A stretch of 64,000 bases of DNA. Source: Pyrocephalus nanus (lineage: Eukaryota > Chordata > Aves > Passeriformes > Tyrannidae). Positions 34,031 through 46,702 of this stretch are shown one piece after another (the stretch's first letter is position 1; each line of letters opens with the position of its first letter). The notes under the pieces are model-generated. The model worked only from the letters and a program-made list of their open reading frames with translations, did no database searches and was not told the DNA's origin. The position numbers and the translations under genes were made by a program. Where the stretch lies: the NCBI GenBank assembly GCA_038380795.1, contig CM076279.1, positions 9,439,001 to 9,503,000 of the forward strand. Direction: 5' to 3'.

Positions 34031-37000
34031 CTGTCACCAGAACCCAGCTGTGGGGTGACACGTCACTGTCACAGCACTCCTGTCTCTGGGGCCACACATC
34101 TGGAGCATGGAAGGAGAGCTGCAGGTGGTTCCCTTGGGAGAGGCCCTGCCTGTGTTTTTGTCCTCACGGCTGTTGGTGCACAGGAACCTCAGAAGGAGCC
34201 ACAGGGCTGGGCTGGGGGCAGCCTGAGCCATGGGCACATCCACCAGCCCTGGCCATGCTGGGTCTGGGGTCTCCTGGGGTGCCAAGGGCAAGAGCACTTG
34301 CTCCAAGCTGCCATTCCCGTGCTGGGTGGGAGGTTTGCAGCTCTTGGAGGCCATGAGCAAATGGAGACCTGGAAAAAAAGTACAGGACTGGCATGATGAG
34401 AGCTGTTTATTTACTCCAAGGCAGAATTCAGCCCTCAGCTGCTCGTTCCTCCTGTTGAACAGGCTTGCAGAGCTCTCCCCAAACACTGTAACTAGGTCAG
34501 CCTGAGGAGAGGGCCTTGTTCAGCACTCCAGATGTCTATCTGTCAATTATTTTTTTTTTCCCCTTGCTGTTTTTAGTTCTTCCAAAGCAGGATCCTTTAT
34601 TTAAGCTCTCCCCAGAAGCCTGGCAAAAACAAAGACCTGGAAGTGTTTCACAAACCTTAGCCCTTTGCTTAAACACCTTTCAGCCACACAACATAAATAG
34701 ATCACCTCGGTGGTTAAGCAGAGATCTCTCTTTTCAGCACTGCCTTGAGCACAGACACTCACCTGGTGCTTGTGGGTCCAGGCCATGAGCAGCCTGAAAT
34801 CCCATCTGAGGGGGCTGGATATGAAAGCAATTCCTTGCAAATCACTTAAGAAGATGCTTGCTGGGCCCTGAATCTGGGGATGGTCCTCCCATCCCCAGCT
34901 CTTTTTCCTTCCCTGGAGCTGTGCCTGGTTTCTGCATTGGGGTGTGAGGGTAAAATGAAGTGCAGAGACAGGCCCTCAGTTCAAAACCTGACCTTGGATG
35001 TGTCTGTAATTCCCAGCCTCTTCCCAAACCCTAAGTGCCCCTGGCTGCATGATCTGCTGATGAGAAAGCCCTAAACCCCAGAGCAGGGGCCTGACAGAGG
35101 TAGAGGTCGGGGATGGGAGCTGGGTGGTGGTGGATGAACAGGGATGTTATGAAGCACATTCTCAACATGTAATCTGGGCAGTGAGAGGGAGAATGAATCA
35201 AAGTCACCTTGAGTAAGCGTGGAGATCAGCCTGGCCACATTCCTGAGATAGCTGTGTGGAGACCTGACACTGTTATTCATGGGAGACTTAAAACAGAGTC
35301 CAGAACCAGGGGTGTAACCCAACCTCGGGAGCAGTGGGAGCACAGAGAAGATCAAGGTCATCTCAGGAGGTTGCAAAAGAGAAGGTCAGCTCTGGTTCAG
35401 CAAGTGCAGAGGGGCTCAGGTTAATTCCTCTGTCCTGTCCATGGCTGGGAAAGCAGCTGCCAAGCTCAGCCTTGGTGGCACAGCCTGTTCTGAGAAGCAG
35501 CCTCCCATTTTCTCCAGGGATCATCTGCTGGAAGATGGGCATAAAATGAGCAAGGTCTGCAGTAACTGGAAAAGAGAAGTCTCTTTTTGTTCTTTACAGC
35601 TAAACTTTCATGGTGCTGTTTGGAGAACATCTTTTAGCCAAGGGAATAGTGAGCAAAGGCTGGTATCTTCCATTGCCTTTTGGGAATTGTTTATTAGATA
35701 GCTTTTAACTGGAGCTCTGCTGTGGCTTTAAAAGGATCAGGATTCACCTCCTCCCTGGTAGGTGTCCAGAGAAGCCCCAGCCAAATGGCCATCATTTCTC
35801 AAATTTTGGATCTTTCTGTATAACGTTTTCTGCCAGGATGTGCTTGGAGGGAGATCCCCAAGCAGAGTCCTAGGAGCTACTCTGGACCATTGGTACTGTT
35901 TAGGACAGGAAGACTTGGGCAAGAACCTCCACATGGGTCCCTCACACCACCTCCCACGAGGGGTATCAGTTAAAGCTCCTGGTTCAGCCCCAGTTGGAAG
36001 GGCTGATAAACACCTTGAGCTCTGCTAACCCAGTGAAGTCCTCTCAGCCCCACTCAATGCATCCAGAGGGCTTTGCTGCTTATGGGGGCAGGAGGAAAAT
36101 CCCCCCCCCCCCCCTTTCTAATTGTCATGTTGAGTCTTGTGCAGGCAGAGATACATTCCATATGGCAGAGGGATCCGAGCTGCCCTGCTTGGCAAGCCAA
36201 GCAGCTGATGGGAAAATTATATATTTAATTGTGTGGATGTCTCAGTACTGGAGTCATTTGCTTAATCCTGGAGTTGGAAATACAGAAAATAACAAATATA
36301 CAGTTGGCTGGGGATGGATGACTCAGAGCATTCCTGCTTTCCTCCTTGTGAGGAGCTGGAGGGCAACATCTGAAGTGGGTTTTCTGGGGTTCTCTCATTT
36401 TCAGAACAGGATGGATCTGAGCTGGTTGTAAGTTTGCTGGGTTGGATTTATGGAGACTTCAGCCAGCTGAAAATGTGGTCCCATGTAACGAAATGGGATT
36501 TCAGAGTCTCTTCTTGCTTTCGAGCAAACACTTTTTGATGTGTGGAAGAGGATTATAAAACCCAAGTGAGGGAGATTTGCCCTGGACCCAGAGCTGATTC
36601 TTTCTGCTCATGGTCCATGCAGTGCCTTCACTTTTCCCTGAAATTCCTCTGTTTTGATCAGCTCCTGCTGCCTGCTGGTAACAGGGGCAGTGTGTCCCAC
36701 GTAAGAGCCAAAATCTTCCTGTTTCTCAAGGTCCTCCTCATGCTCTGTTTCTCTGCTGTTTGCTCCTCTCCCTCCACTCACAGCACCTTTCTACTGGGGT
36801 TATTTGCTGATGGAGCCAGTTCTTGGGGCAGAGAACAGCAGGAATAGTCTCCCCATGGAGTATCCCTACTCCCAGTTGGACACCAAAGTCCTCGTGATGG
36901 GACAGGCCCATCATGCTGAACTTCTCCACCATGGAGCAGCGCTTTGTGAGAGCACAGAGGGGAGTTTGGGCATGGGATCAAAGCTGGCAAACCCAGTGTT

Positions 37001-37994
37001 TTACATCTGACTGCCAGTCCCCAGCACTGCTGCTCATTTGCTGAGGGTTTCCCAGATGGATGTGAGCTCTGGGGCTCCTGTCCAGCCTTTCTGGAAGATG
37101 ATGTGCACTTGTGGTGAGGCCAGCACTTACCAGAAGTGTTGGCTCTACCACAAACACGGTGTTTGTTGGGTTTGCACATGCCTTGCCAGTCACCAGCCTG
37201 GCTGGAAACCCTGCACATCTGCTCCAATCAAAACCAGAAACACAGGTAAATCCCCAAATCCCCCCAAAAAAATCCTCAAGGAGGAACATCTAGGAAAACC
37301 TGAAAAAATCAGTCTTTCCAAAACTGCTGCTTCTGCCAGACAAGGATGTAAAATTCCTAGAGAAAGCAGAAAGGTGGTTATCTGTAACCCACAGTAATTT
37401 CAGCTTGGTCTCTAACAGACATTAATTTGGAGAGTGCGGTTTAACTTCGCTTCCAAACTGTTTATTACACTAAATACTCCTGATATCCATATCAACATCC
37501 TACCCAGGTTTTCTTAGTCTTGACACAATTAATAACCCTGGCTCTTGCCAGCACTGATAACAGAAATGGCTTGCTGTGACCTAAGGCTGATTACTCTCAG
37601 TCACTCCAAAGCATCCTCTCCATCAGAATTGGATCAGGAGCTTCCGAAGGGGTGGGAGGGAGGCCGAACACACATCTCAGCCTGTGCTGTTATCTCCACG
37701 AGCTGCACTCTTCATTACCCACATTCAGCCACAGGCCTCGCCAATTTTTGGCCCAGAAGATGCCCCGTGCGTGCCTTGCTGAAATTTGGGATGCAGCTGG
37801 CACAGGGAGCAGATCAGTCACTGCTGGGAGGGATTTGTGTCCTGCATGTCCCACTCGGTGAGAAGTCAGCGCTGCTGACAATGATATCGGTGACCCACCT
37901 TCTCTTCTGCTCCCAGGCACTTCACACTCATCCACCTGGATTCATTCTGCTCCAGATCCTTGGGGCTGCTCCCTGGGAATAGTGAATGACATGG

Positions 37995-38160
37995 CTCTCG
38001 TTCGTTCCCTTTCCCAAGTCCTTCCATTTGGTGCCGGCTCTATTTAATATTTCATTTTGCATTTTCATAGCAAGGCACTTATAGGCATTAATTATTAAAT
38101 GGCCATATTTCTTGTAATAAATGTATAGATCGAGACAGCTGCTGGTGTTTTCTAAAGGGG
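37995..38160. promoter_or_regulatory. Candidate conserved non-coding element
   Basis: AT-rich, repeat-free block with 'ATTAATTATTAAAT' (38087-38100), 'GGCCATATTTCTTG' (38101), 'GTAATAAATG' (~38114) and an E-box ACAGCTGC (38135-38142). The texture resembles vertebrate developmental enhancers. No conservation data are available here. Confidence 0.3.
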
Positions 38161-38365
38161 GTGTTCACTAATCGGGATACGCTGCTCTCCCAACTTTCAA
38201 ATAAAAATCTCAAAGGCCCTTTTTTTTTTGTTCGGCATTTTCAAAGCCTCACTTTCTTGTTCAGGGCTGGATGGCACCTTCAAAAGCCCTCAGTGTTGAT
38301 CTAACCTTGTTCTCACCACGGTCCCTAAGAAAATAGGGCCGAGCCTTTTCAAAACCCTCTCCTTG

Positions 38366-38387
38366 CCCCCCCCCCCCCCCCCCCCCC
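38366..38387 (+). repeat. Poly(C) run, 22 bases
   Basis: Longest C run in the window. It can form i-motif or G-quadruplex structure, and its length is unreliable in most sequencing chemistries. Confidence 0.9.
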
Positions 38388-40093
38388 GGAATCCAGTACT
38401 GCAGCAATATTCCCAAGCTTTTAAGTGCAGCTACATCAGGAAAAGCTTGCTTTTTAGCCTCATTTCTGTTCATTTGGAGCAACTCTGTCGTCTCAGAGGA
38501 GCTGCTCTGGAGGCACAGGGAGCATGAGGGCCAAGTAGGATTTTTCCAGCTAACCGAGGATTTTGTCTTTGCTCCTGTCCCATCAGCTGGCTCGGGCCAG
38601 GCTCAGGTGACCAGGGCAGGAGAGGGTGGTGGGACAAGCCCTGTTAGGTTGGGGTGTGTGGATTTGTGTTTCCTGTGGATGGAGGATAACAGGAGGCCTG
38701 GGGTGGAGGGGACCAGTGGGATGGGAAACCTCAGCATTAAAAGGTGGTCTGAACATTGCTCTCAAACACAAATTCCCCCCTCAGTGTTTGTTGATGCCTC
38801 TGCCCTGGGTGCACGTTTGAGGCTCCTTGTTGTCCCACTGTCTGGGCCATGGTCATCTCTGTCCCTGGTGGAGTGGGAGCTGCCCCGGGGGGCACACCCA
38901 GCCCACATCTCCAGCTGGGGTGTTTGTTCACATACCACCATCAAACCAGCTTTTCTTTGAAGAAAGGCAGCTTCCCTCACCTTAATAATTGATATTACTC
39001 AGATCTGTGTGACTGAGAGAAAGCTTTGTGAACCTGCCTCCTCTCCAAACTCGGTCTCCTCTGCTCCCAGTGATGTTTCTCCTCGGTTTTGCATCCAGCC
39101 CCACTGGATTTTGCCTTTAAATGGTGGAGATCTTGTACCTTGCAGAAGGAAAGAATGTGCATTTTTTGGTGGGGGTGATCAGGGCAGGTCCTGCTGGCTG
39201 GAGGAGACATCTCCAACCGTTGCCTAAAATCGAAGGAGGCATCACAACCTCCCTTCCTTCGTCCCAACATGATGGAGCAGGATGGATTTGCTCATGGGTG
39301 GAGCTGGAAGAGAGTAATAAACTCCTCTTAATGAAGGCAGCACTTTGGTTTGCTGTGTCTGGCAGCCTGTTTTCATCTTTTGTACTTCTGCTCGTTGGCA
39401 TCCCGGGCAAGGCTGTGAGGGACTGGCTTTGGGAGTGGTAGGCATGCACTCAATTTGCTGCCTACCCCTGGCACAGGATCAAGGCTGGAATTTTCATTAC
39501 ACTTGCTCTGCCTGCCAGGAAGAAGCACTTTGATTTAATTCTGGTGGCTTCTTGCTCAATGCCAAGCTTGGAACGTGACGCTCTGATGTCTTCCATCTCC
39601 TCAAAGGAACCACAATGTCCCGCCGAGGAAATATATATTTATACAACAGAGGAATTGCATTCAAGTGTGGAGTCACTTTATTAACAGCATGCCATGCTAT
39701 AGGTGGATCCTTGCTTTGGAATATAAGACTGGCTCCTTTCATAATCCTGTGACCAAGCCCTGATATGATCAGAAATTCCTGATTCCTCACTAACTATTCT
39801 TGGAAAGCTCATCTTGTTTAAAACAGTCACTTTACCCCTCTCCCTGGAAGAGGATGAGGGATGCTCACAGAGCTGATGGAATACTTTCTGGCACAAATGT
39901 CCTTTAAGAAGGAAGAGACTGTGCTTTTGACGAGATGACATTTTCCGACAGAAAGCATCTGCTCGCCTCAAAATGTTGCTTTCTTGCCAAAAGAATAACT
40001 CAAACCCCAATGGTTGTTTTTGGGTTTTATTTTTGGACAAAAATATCCAAAAGCTTTGGGGTTTTGGCAACAGATTTTAAGGATTCAGCTGGG

Positions 40094-40119
40094 AAAAAAA
40101 AAAAAAAAAAAAAAAAAAA
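40094..40119 (+). repeat. Poly(A) run, 26 bases
   Basis: Uninterrupted A26 with no AATAAA upstream ('gattttaaggattcagctggg'). Treated as simple sequence. Confidence 0.9.
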
Positions 40120-40886
40120 GGTTTTGTTTCCGAAAAACCAAGAGGCCCAAAGATTTTTTTCTTTTTCTTTTTAATTCTGTATAAAAATTTAAGAAAAATG
40201 TGACCATATTTTCCATGTGATGGAAGGGACCTTCTTTCAAACCAGCTCTAGATGCTCATAAAGGATGAGTGTTAGAGGGGACTTTATTGCAGCGAAGTCC
40301 TGTCACAAACCACAACATGGGAGGACGTGTGGGAACCTGGACAACCTGTAAGCATTTTATTCCTTGCAGCTCTCCCTGAGACAGTTTGGGCTTATCCAAT
40401 ATGGGAGGAACAGAGGAAATAGGAGGAGGAAAGAAATGCTGAAAATGTCTGGGGCTATGAGAAGTTTCAGTTTCCACAGGGCTCACACATCTGCACTGCC
40501 ATTCCCATTCATTCTGCTCTGACTGCTACATTACCCCACAGTATTAATGCATTAATACATTAATAGAATGTCAACATTTATATATAATACAATTAGTGCT
40601 TCAATATAAAAGTCAAAATGAAATGAATCAACGTGACATTTGAAACAAAATCTTTGCAAATGAGATCTGTTGAAATGGAATGACCTCATGGAAGAGGCTT
40701 TACCCCTCCTGCTCCCCCTCCCTCTCCTGCCTGGGTGCCAGCTGTTCCATTCCAGATGTGGGGGCCAGGCTTTCTTTGGTCCAGTGGACACATTTGATAA
40801 GTTGACTCAGTGCTGACCACATCTGAGTTGTTTTCTTTGGAGAACCTTGTGTAGTTTTGCTTGAGCATGATCTCACTTGATCTTCC

Positions 40887-41052
40887 CTGTGAGGGTGGGC
40901 AGGCCCTGGCACAGGTTGCCCAGAGAAGCTGTGGCTGCCCCATCCCTGGAAGTGTCCAAGGCCAGGTTGGATGGAGCTTGGAGCAACCTGGGCTAGTGGA
41001 AGGGGTGGAACTGGGTGATCTTTAAGGTCCCTTCCAACCCAAACCCTTCTAT
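40887..41052 (+). mobile_element. CR1 LINE 3' end, ~165 bp, with internal deletion
   Basis: Begins at 'tgtgagggtgggcaggccc', continues through 'agtgtccaaggccaggttgg' and 'acctgggctagtggaagggg', then jumps to 'tggaactgggtgatctttaa'. About 20 bases normally reading 'tgtccctgcccatggcaggg' are missing between two AGG/GGG-rich segments, a likely slippage deletion. The tail is one decayed octamer ('cttctatat'). Confidence 0.93.
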
Positions 41053-42243
41053 ATTTTCTGATCTAACTAAACAAACAGGTCAGAGGTATCTGATTTGCTG
41101 TGGGTTTTCTCTGCTGAAGCACAGCCCATACCCCAGGTGGGAGAGCAGGTGGCCCCTGAATTTCTTCCTCTGCTGACCCAGGAAAAATCAAACACAACTT
41201 TATACATCATTTCCTTGCTTTCCTCACCCCGTGCCCTTAATTTCTTCCCCAAAACTCTATTTGTGTTTTCTTGGTTAAAACACTTCCTGTCTGTTGGTCC
41301 AGCCATATCCCCCATTCACCATGAAATCCCATCTAGAAATCCCCTCTGAATCCACAAGCTCATTGTGAATTGTGTCTGTCCCCACCCCAGACTCAGTCTT
41401 TGGACGTTTCAGCAGCTATAAAATCCCATGCCCCAGGCAACACTTTAGCTCTGCTCTGGCTTTCCTTTCTTTTACTTTCTACCCTATTTGGACCATGACC
41501 TGAAGTTTGTATTAATTTGTTCTGGTTAATAGAAAATCTCATGCAATCCAAACATGATTTTATATTTTCAAGTGGTTCTTCCTGGGAAAAGCAAAACAGG
41601 AAAGGATAAAGACCTTTATTTTCTTTCCCCCAAGAAGCCAATATGGGATGTGTTACAATCTAGACTTGCTGAAATGGGAAGCTCAGGAACACAGGAAAGG
41701 AATTAAAGACCACTGTTTCACAGCAAAATAATAACATACAGATATAGATATATTTATATACATATGCTTGTGTATATGTGTATTTATGAGGAGCACAGCT
41801 CTCTTCTCATTTGCACTGGCTTTGTTCCACCACAAGAGCCCATGGAATGAAGCCTGGGGTACCATGGGGGGCCAGGAGGGGCTCCAGACTTGGCATTTAT
41901 GTGTGCTGACCATCCTGAAATTTCCACCACCTCCCTCACCCCCCACTTACTGAGGGCTTTGGGAACTGCAGCCCAGTTTGGGGTGTCCCACAGTAGATTT
42001 GGGGTTATCACATTACAGCAAACAGCCCCCATTGTCCCTGCACAAGCAGCAGCTGAGAGTGCACTCAAAAACAAGAGCACTGCTCTTAACCCTGCCTGCT
42101 CTGTTGATGACACAATTATCACCAAATCCCAGCTCAGCTGGACCCACCCTTGAAGTGTCCACCGTGTCCTGCCCAGCATTTGATGACAGATGCCCAGGGT
42201 CTCACCTATGGAGCATGAGATGAAGGCTGTGGGGCTGCACAGA
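41053..42243. other. Non-coding interval, alternating AT patch
   Basis: No gene recognised. At 41734-41786 the sequence is rich in alternating purine-pyrimidine ATAT/GTAT words ('agatatagatatatttatat'). Confidence 0.5.
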
Positions 42244-42363
42244 GCTCCCCTTTCCTCCCAGCAGAGCTGCTCCATCCCTCTGATCATCTTGGTGCCTCCT
42301 CTGGACTCTCTCCAGCAGCTCCATGTCCTTCCTGAGCTGTTCCCCAGGGCTGGAGGCACCCCC
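42244..42363 (-). mobile_element. CR1 LINE internal fragment lacking its 3' end
   Basis: Only an inner piece of CR1 is present: 'cctttcctcccagcagagct' , 'ccctctgatcatcttggtgc', 'ctctccagcagctccatgtc' and 'ttccccagggctggaggca'. These correspond to the 5' 120 bases of the 2.5 and 22 kb copies. The usual 3' half is absent at 42243, so the copy has lost its 3' side, unlike normal CR1 truncation, which removes the 5' side. Confidence 0.85.
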
Positions 42364-45300
42364 ATCCATGCAGAGGTGGAGTTGTGGTTGTGCTGCTGCT
42401 TGGAGGACTCAGACTCATTGCCTGGAAGCTGCACGGGGCAAGCAGAGACATTTCCAGCTGGGAAATCCCAGATAAAATGATGATAGAAGTGTTTGTGAGC
42501 ACCCCTGCTCTGCCCTGCACCAGGAGCAAAACCCCCTTGGCACATTTTCCACTGAACTGTCCTGTGCATTTTTATCAGGAGAACAATTTCTTCCAAGTCA
42601 AAGCTATTTAGTGAGTCCCCAAATTTGTACTGTTCACCCCCACAAGTGATTATAATTACATTTGCATATATGATACACAGATAGAGAGAGATTTAATCAA
42701 AATGTGGCTGCCAAGTGGAGACCCAGCAAGTGTATGTTCAACAGAAAATCATTATTAAAGATCTTCCAGCTTGGCAAACTTCAATTCAGAATTAAGAGCG
42801 AGATTTTTTTCATTAATCCATTGAATATTTTCAGTTAGTTCAGATGCAGGAGCCAAAAGAATAAATCAGTGCCAGCTTGCAGAAATATGAGTTGGTAGGA
42901 TAGTTATTATTATTATTTATTGGATTGCAGGGAAAGGCTTTTGGGGGGGGATTTCTTGATGGGTGAGTTACAGGAGCATGAGCTCTGTAATGGGAGGGTG
43001 GAGGGAAAGCCATTCACATTCAAGGCACTGCTCTGCTTTCCCCACATCAGCTTTAATTTCTGTGGGAGAAATGGAGGAAAAGCTGAACAGATTTTACAAC
43101 TGGAGCTGCAAACAGAGAGTTGTGGTTCAGATCACTCAGGGGGGAGCTGGAAGAGGAGGAGAAAGACCTGCTGAGGGTTGTGCCAGTCCCTCAGTTCTCT
43201 GCTCAACCCCAGTCCCAGACCGTGGTGTTGATCCCCAGCAACCTGTGGGACCCTGTGGGATCACAGGCACCTCAACACAACTGTGAAGAGAGACAGATAT
43301 GATGTGTTTCTTGCACTTTTCTTTTGGTTCAGGTGCGTTGTGATGCCTTTAAAAGCATTTTGTGTCCTCACCATAGGTGGGGGACATCCAGGGCAGGGGA
43401 GGGATGGTGGTAAGGGAAGCCCCTTGTGATACTAAATCAAAATAAACCAAAGTTATGGTTTTAATTTAGCACTTTTTGGCCAAACCTCTCTCAGCATAGC
43501 TACATTCAAAGAGAAATGGGAAAGAAATCCAGCAAAAAGTGAGCACAGTTCTCCACAGAGAGGGAGGCACAGGGCTGAAATTTGGGCAGACTCTGCCGTA
43601 GGTGAATCTGTTAATCAGAGCTGATTGTGCAGAACCAGGGGCACAGTGGTGACACGCCAGGTGGACAAGTGGATGGAGGGATGGATGTGCCTGCCTGGAC
43701 ATGGTAACAGCAGCTACTGCTCCACAGACATGATATGGGAGTTCAACTGTGGGAATTTTTAGCAGTAGCAAATATTATTTCACAGAAAACACGGGGATGG
43801 AGGAGTCTGGTAAGGGAGGTTGTTGCTCCCCTTCATGAAAGATAATGAAGGTCATGAGCACAGAAATAGTAAAATAAACAACTAATGTGCAGGTTTTGTT
43901 CCAAATGAGGTTAGGATAGAGTTGTTTTGGTACAATGGACCTCACACAACAGCCTAAAGTGTCTGAGGAGCAAATATCTCTCCCCAGCAGTGGTAAATCT
44001 TGCAGTATCAGGTATCAGAAGGGTACAAGAAGCTCATTACAAGTAGCACAAAAATCCCCCTCTGTAACAATTATTTCAGTGGCACCTTTTTTTTGAAATG
44101 AGATCCAGGAGGAGTTAGACAGGAATAAGAGATACTTGCCCTTGATTAAGAAGTCACATGAGCCAAAAGTCATGAAACTCCTCATTCTCAGTGCTGGAGG
44201 CTCTGGAGGGGTTGCTTCACTTTGCTTCTCCCACTGTTTTTCATCCCTTTACGTTTCCTCCAGGGCCCTGCCTGGCCAACCTGACACTATCTTGCTTTAC
44301 TGATCTTAACAGTTAATCTTTAATTAAGTCATGGACTGTTTTGGTCATTAATGTAATGCAGCAGCAGGGAATTAAACCTCATAAAAAAACTCCATCCTAG
44401 CTCTGATAGATCGCACTGAACCCCAGGGGAGCACCAGGGAAAATGGGTTCTCAGTGGGAACACCCATGGGAACAAGATTTCTCTGGAGCCTGACCCACTG
44501 CCACTCTGGGGGTTCCCCACATTCCTCCTCAGGGAAGGTTTTCAGAGCTGGAGAGCAACTGTTTTGGTCAATTTGTGATTATTGAAGTAGGAGGTTTGTT
44601 GGGTTCTGGCCAAAAGCTTATTGAGTGAGATCTGCCCCAGAGGATTGTGGGGCAGACCCGGAGCTGAAGGCAATTACCAGTTTAATTCTAAATTAATATT
44701 TTGTTAGGGGGTTGGGAGAGAATTTACTCTCCCCCACCCTCCCTCAGAGCACACATCACTGATCTGGGTCTGTTCAGCTTTGGAACATGACTGAGTTTTT
44801 ACTGCCTGTGTCTGAGACTGTTAAAACCTGCAAAAGTTTAAAATCAGAGCAAAAAAAAAAAAAAAAAAGAGGGAGGCAAATAGCTGGGAATGGGGGAACG
44901 TCACATAAATAGCAGTAAAACTGTTAAATCTATTTGCATTTCACACCCAATAATTTTCGACTCCACCTCCGAGCACTGCTTGAAAGTCAGCACTTTTAAT
45001 TGTCCAGTAAATTTCCCCTGCAGGCAGCTGCTCCACGAGCCTGCACAGTGAGAAAAAGCAGATAACTGATTTATCTCAGGATGGGGACCTGGAGTGGCCG
45101 TTCTTGTGTCATGAGTTCCCCCCTCTGTTTCACTGAAATCGGCACCTCAGGCCCTTGGTGGTGTCTCTGCACTTTGTCCTCAGGCACCAGCAACACCAAC
45201 CTGCACGTCTGGGATGCTGTTTGAGCCTGGAGCAGACCCTGGAAGGTCCACAGCCCACCCTGCCCACCAACCATGAGCTCACTGTGCCCTGCTGCACCCC

Positions 45301-46364
45301 TGAATCACTGTCTGCCAGGGAGGGAATATGTGGGATTGGGAACATGCAGATGTAAAGTCATGGCTTATAATTCAATTAGAGCTCAGGAAAACCTGCTGAG
45401 TTATGTCTCATCTGTTTAGCCTGACGTTGGTTTCTTGGAGGTCTAAGAAGGTGGCCAAAGGGAGATTGAGCTGCTTGTTTTGCTTGGGGGTTTGCTGGTT
45501 GGGTTTGGTGGGGTTAACTTAAAGAAATAAATTCTGACCGTATTTTTTTTATGGGATTATTCCAGCAGTTGTGGGACTGTCCAGTGTCCTCAAAATCAGG
45601 CACAGAAAGGATCAGACTTGTTTGATTTGCTCAAATAAAATCAACTTTGGCCACGGGTGCTTCTGATGTTCCATTTCAGGGTCTTTATGAACTTGTATCT
45701 GTTGATTCTGGTAATGTTCATTTCTTCCTCCTCCTTTCTCCTTGCCTCACCTGTCTCTACCACTGCTGCCTGCCCTGTGTCCCTGTTGGAGCAGACACTG
45801 CTGAGCACCTCATGGGTTTTCCCAAATTCTCCAGTGTCACCCAGTGATGAGCACTAACAACTGGACTGTCCAGCAAGGTAAAAATTAGATCTGATCAGGA
45901 AAAGCAACTGTGATCAAACGTGGAAAATAAATTTTTAGCTTTTCCAGTGGTAGAGGTTTCATCTGAAGCCTCTGTGACTCTCAGGAAGATCTCAGGAACC
46001 CCTTCATCTCCAGGATTTGGGGTGGTGTTTAGGCTTTTGTTTCATTTCCTCAAACTTTGGAAGAACAACCAAAAGAATGAATGGAAGCAGAAACTTTCTA
46101 TCACCAGTGGGATAAATTTCCTTGGTGCCAAACCTTAGCTCCCCAAAACTGATGGGAAAGCAGGGAACCTTTACCAGCAGGGGCTGAGGGCACTGTTTGT
46201 GCTCCCATCCAGCTGCTCCACCCTCATCTCTCCTCCCCAGTGCCAACCACAGCCACAGCTACTGGGTTTATTGCAGCTTTTTGTTGTGTCCTTGGGTGAG
46301 TGAGGAGGAAGGGTAAAACCTGGCAAGGCAGATGATTGTGCACCAAGGTACAGGATGGTGAGTC
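42364..46364. other. Non-coding interval, nothing firm apart from a candidate block
   Basis: No gene recognised in 4 kb. It holds an (ATT)n patch at 42904-42921 and A18 at 44851-44868; the candidate regulatory block at 44.9 kb is listed separately. Confidence 0.5.
44888..45040. promoter_or_regulatory. Candidate regulatory block with octamer motif
   Basis: Contains an exact POU/octamer word ATTTGCAT at 44932-44939, 'AACGTCAC' (~44897), 'CCAATAATTTTCG' (~44948) and 'TTTTAATTGTCC' (~44994). Repeat-free and CpG-retaining. Enhancer function is inference. Confidence 0.3.
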
Positions 46365-46702
46365 AAGCCGCAAGGAGAGCTCTCCCCATCCATCCCCCTC
46401 CCGCCCCTCCCTTCCCCAGCCAGGCTTTTAATGCTCCATCTCTCCTCAAGGGTATTTGCTCAGCCCTAAAAGGAGACTCTCATTCCATCCCCGACAGCCC
46501 CTGGCAGGTTTGTCCCGAGCCTTGGAAGCTGAGTGATAAGAATCAGGAGCGGGATAACCCACGGATTCCCTCTAATCACAGTGCCTGCCGTGGCCTTGCT
46601 GAACTCCCCCACTGCAGTGAGGTGCTCAGGCTGGCAGGCAAGGCTGATTCACATCAGTAAAGTGATATCTGTCACCCCCACAACCCCACAACAGACCTGT
46701 TA
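46365..46702 (+). repeat. Inverted duplication pair 2, arm A (338 bp)
   Basis: From 'aagccgcaaggagagctctc' to 'cacaacagacctgtta'. The reverse complement of 48762-49109 matches it with only five substitutions by eye in about 329 aligned bases, plus three indels. Arm B has 19 extra bases after 'gagactctc' and lacks one C in 'cagcccctgg'; arm A has an extra 8-base 'ccccacaa' tandem unit near its right end. No CR1, SINE or LTR hallmark is visible. The open frame across it (46355-46660) is discussed in the findings and is not called a gene. Confidence 0.96.

Larger units (their letters stand above)
34031..40886. other. Non-coding interval with C and A runs
   Basis: No gene recognised in 6.9 kb. 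It contains C14 at 36101-36114, C22 at 38366-38387 and A26 at 40094-40119, with a candidate regulatory block at 38.0-38.2 kb listed separately. An 8-base tandem unit (ATTAATRN) occurs three times at 40543-40566. Open frames such as 37038-37397 plus (119 codons) have no family features. Confidence 0.5.

Noticed and set aside
41784..42596. 270-codon minus frame, longest in the window
   Set aside because: Crosses a CR1 fragment and unrelated flanks; no recognisable protein family.
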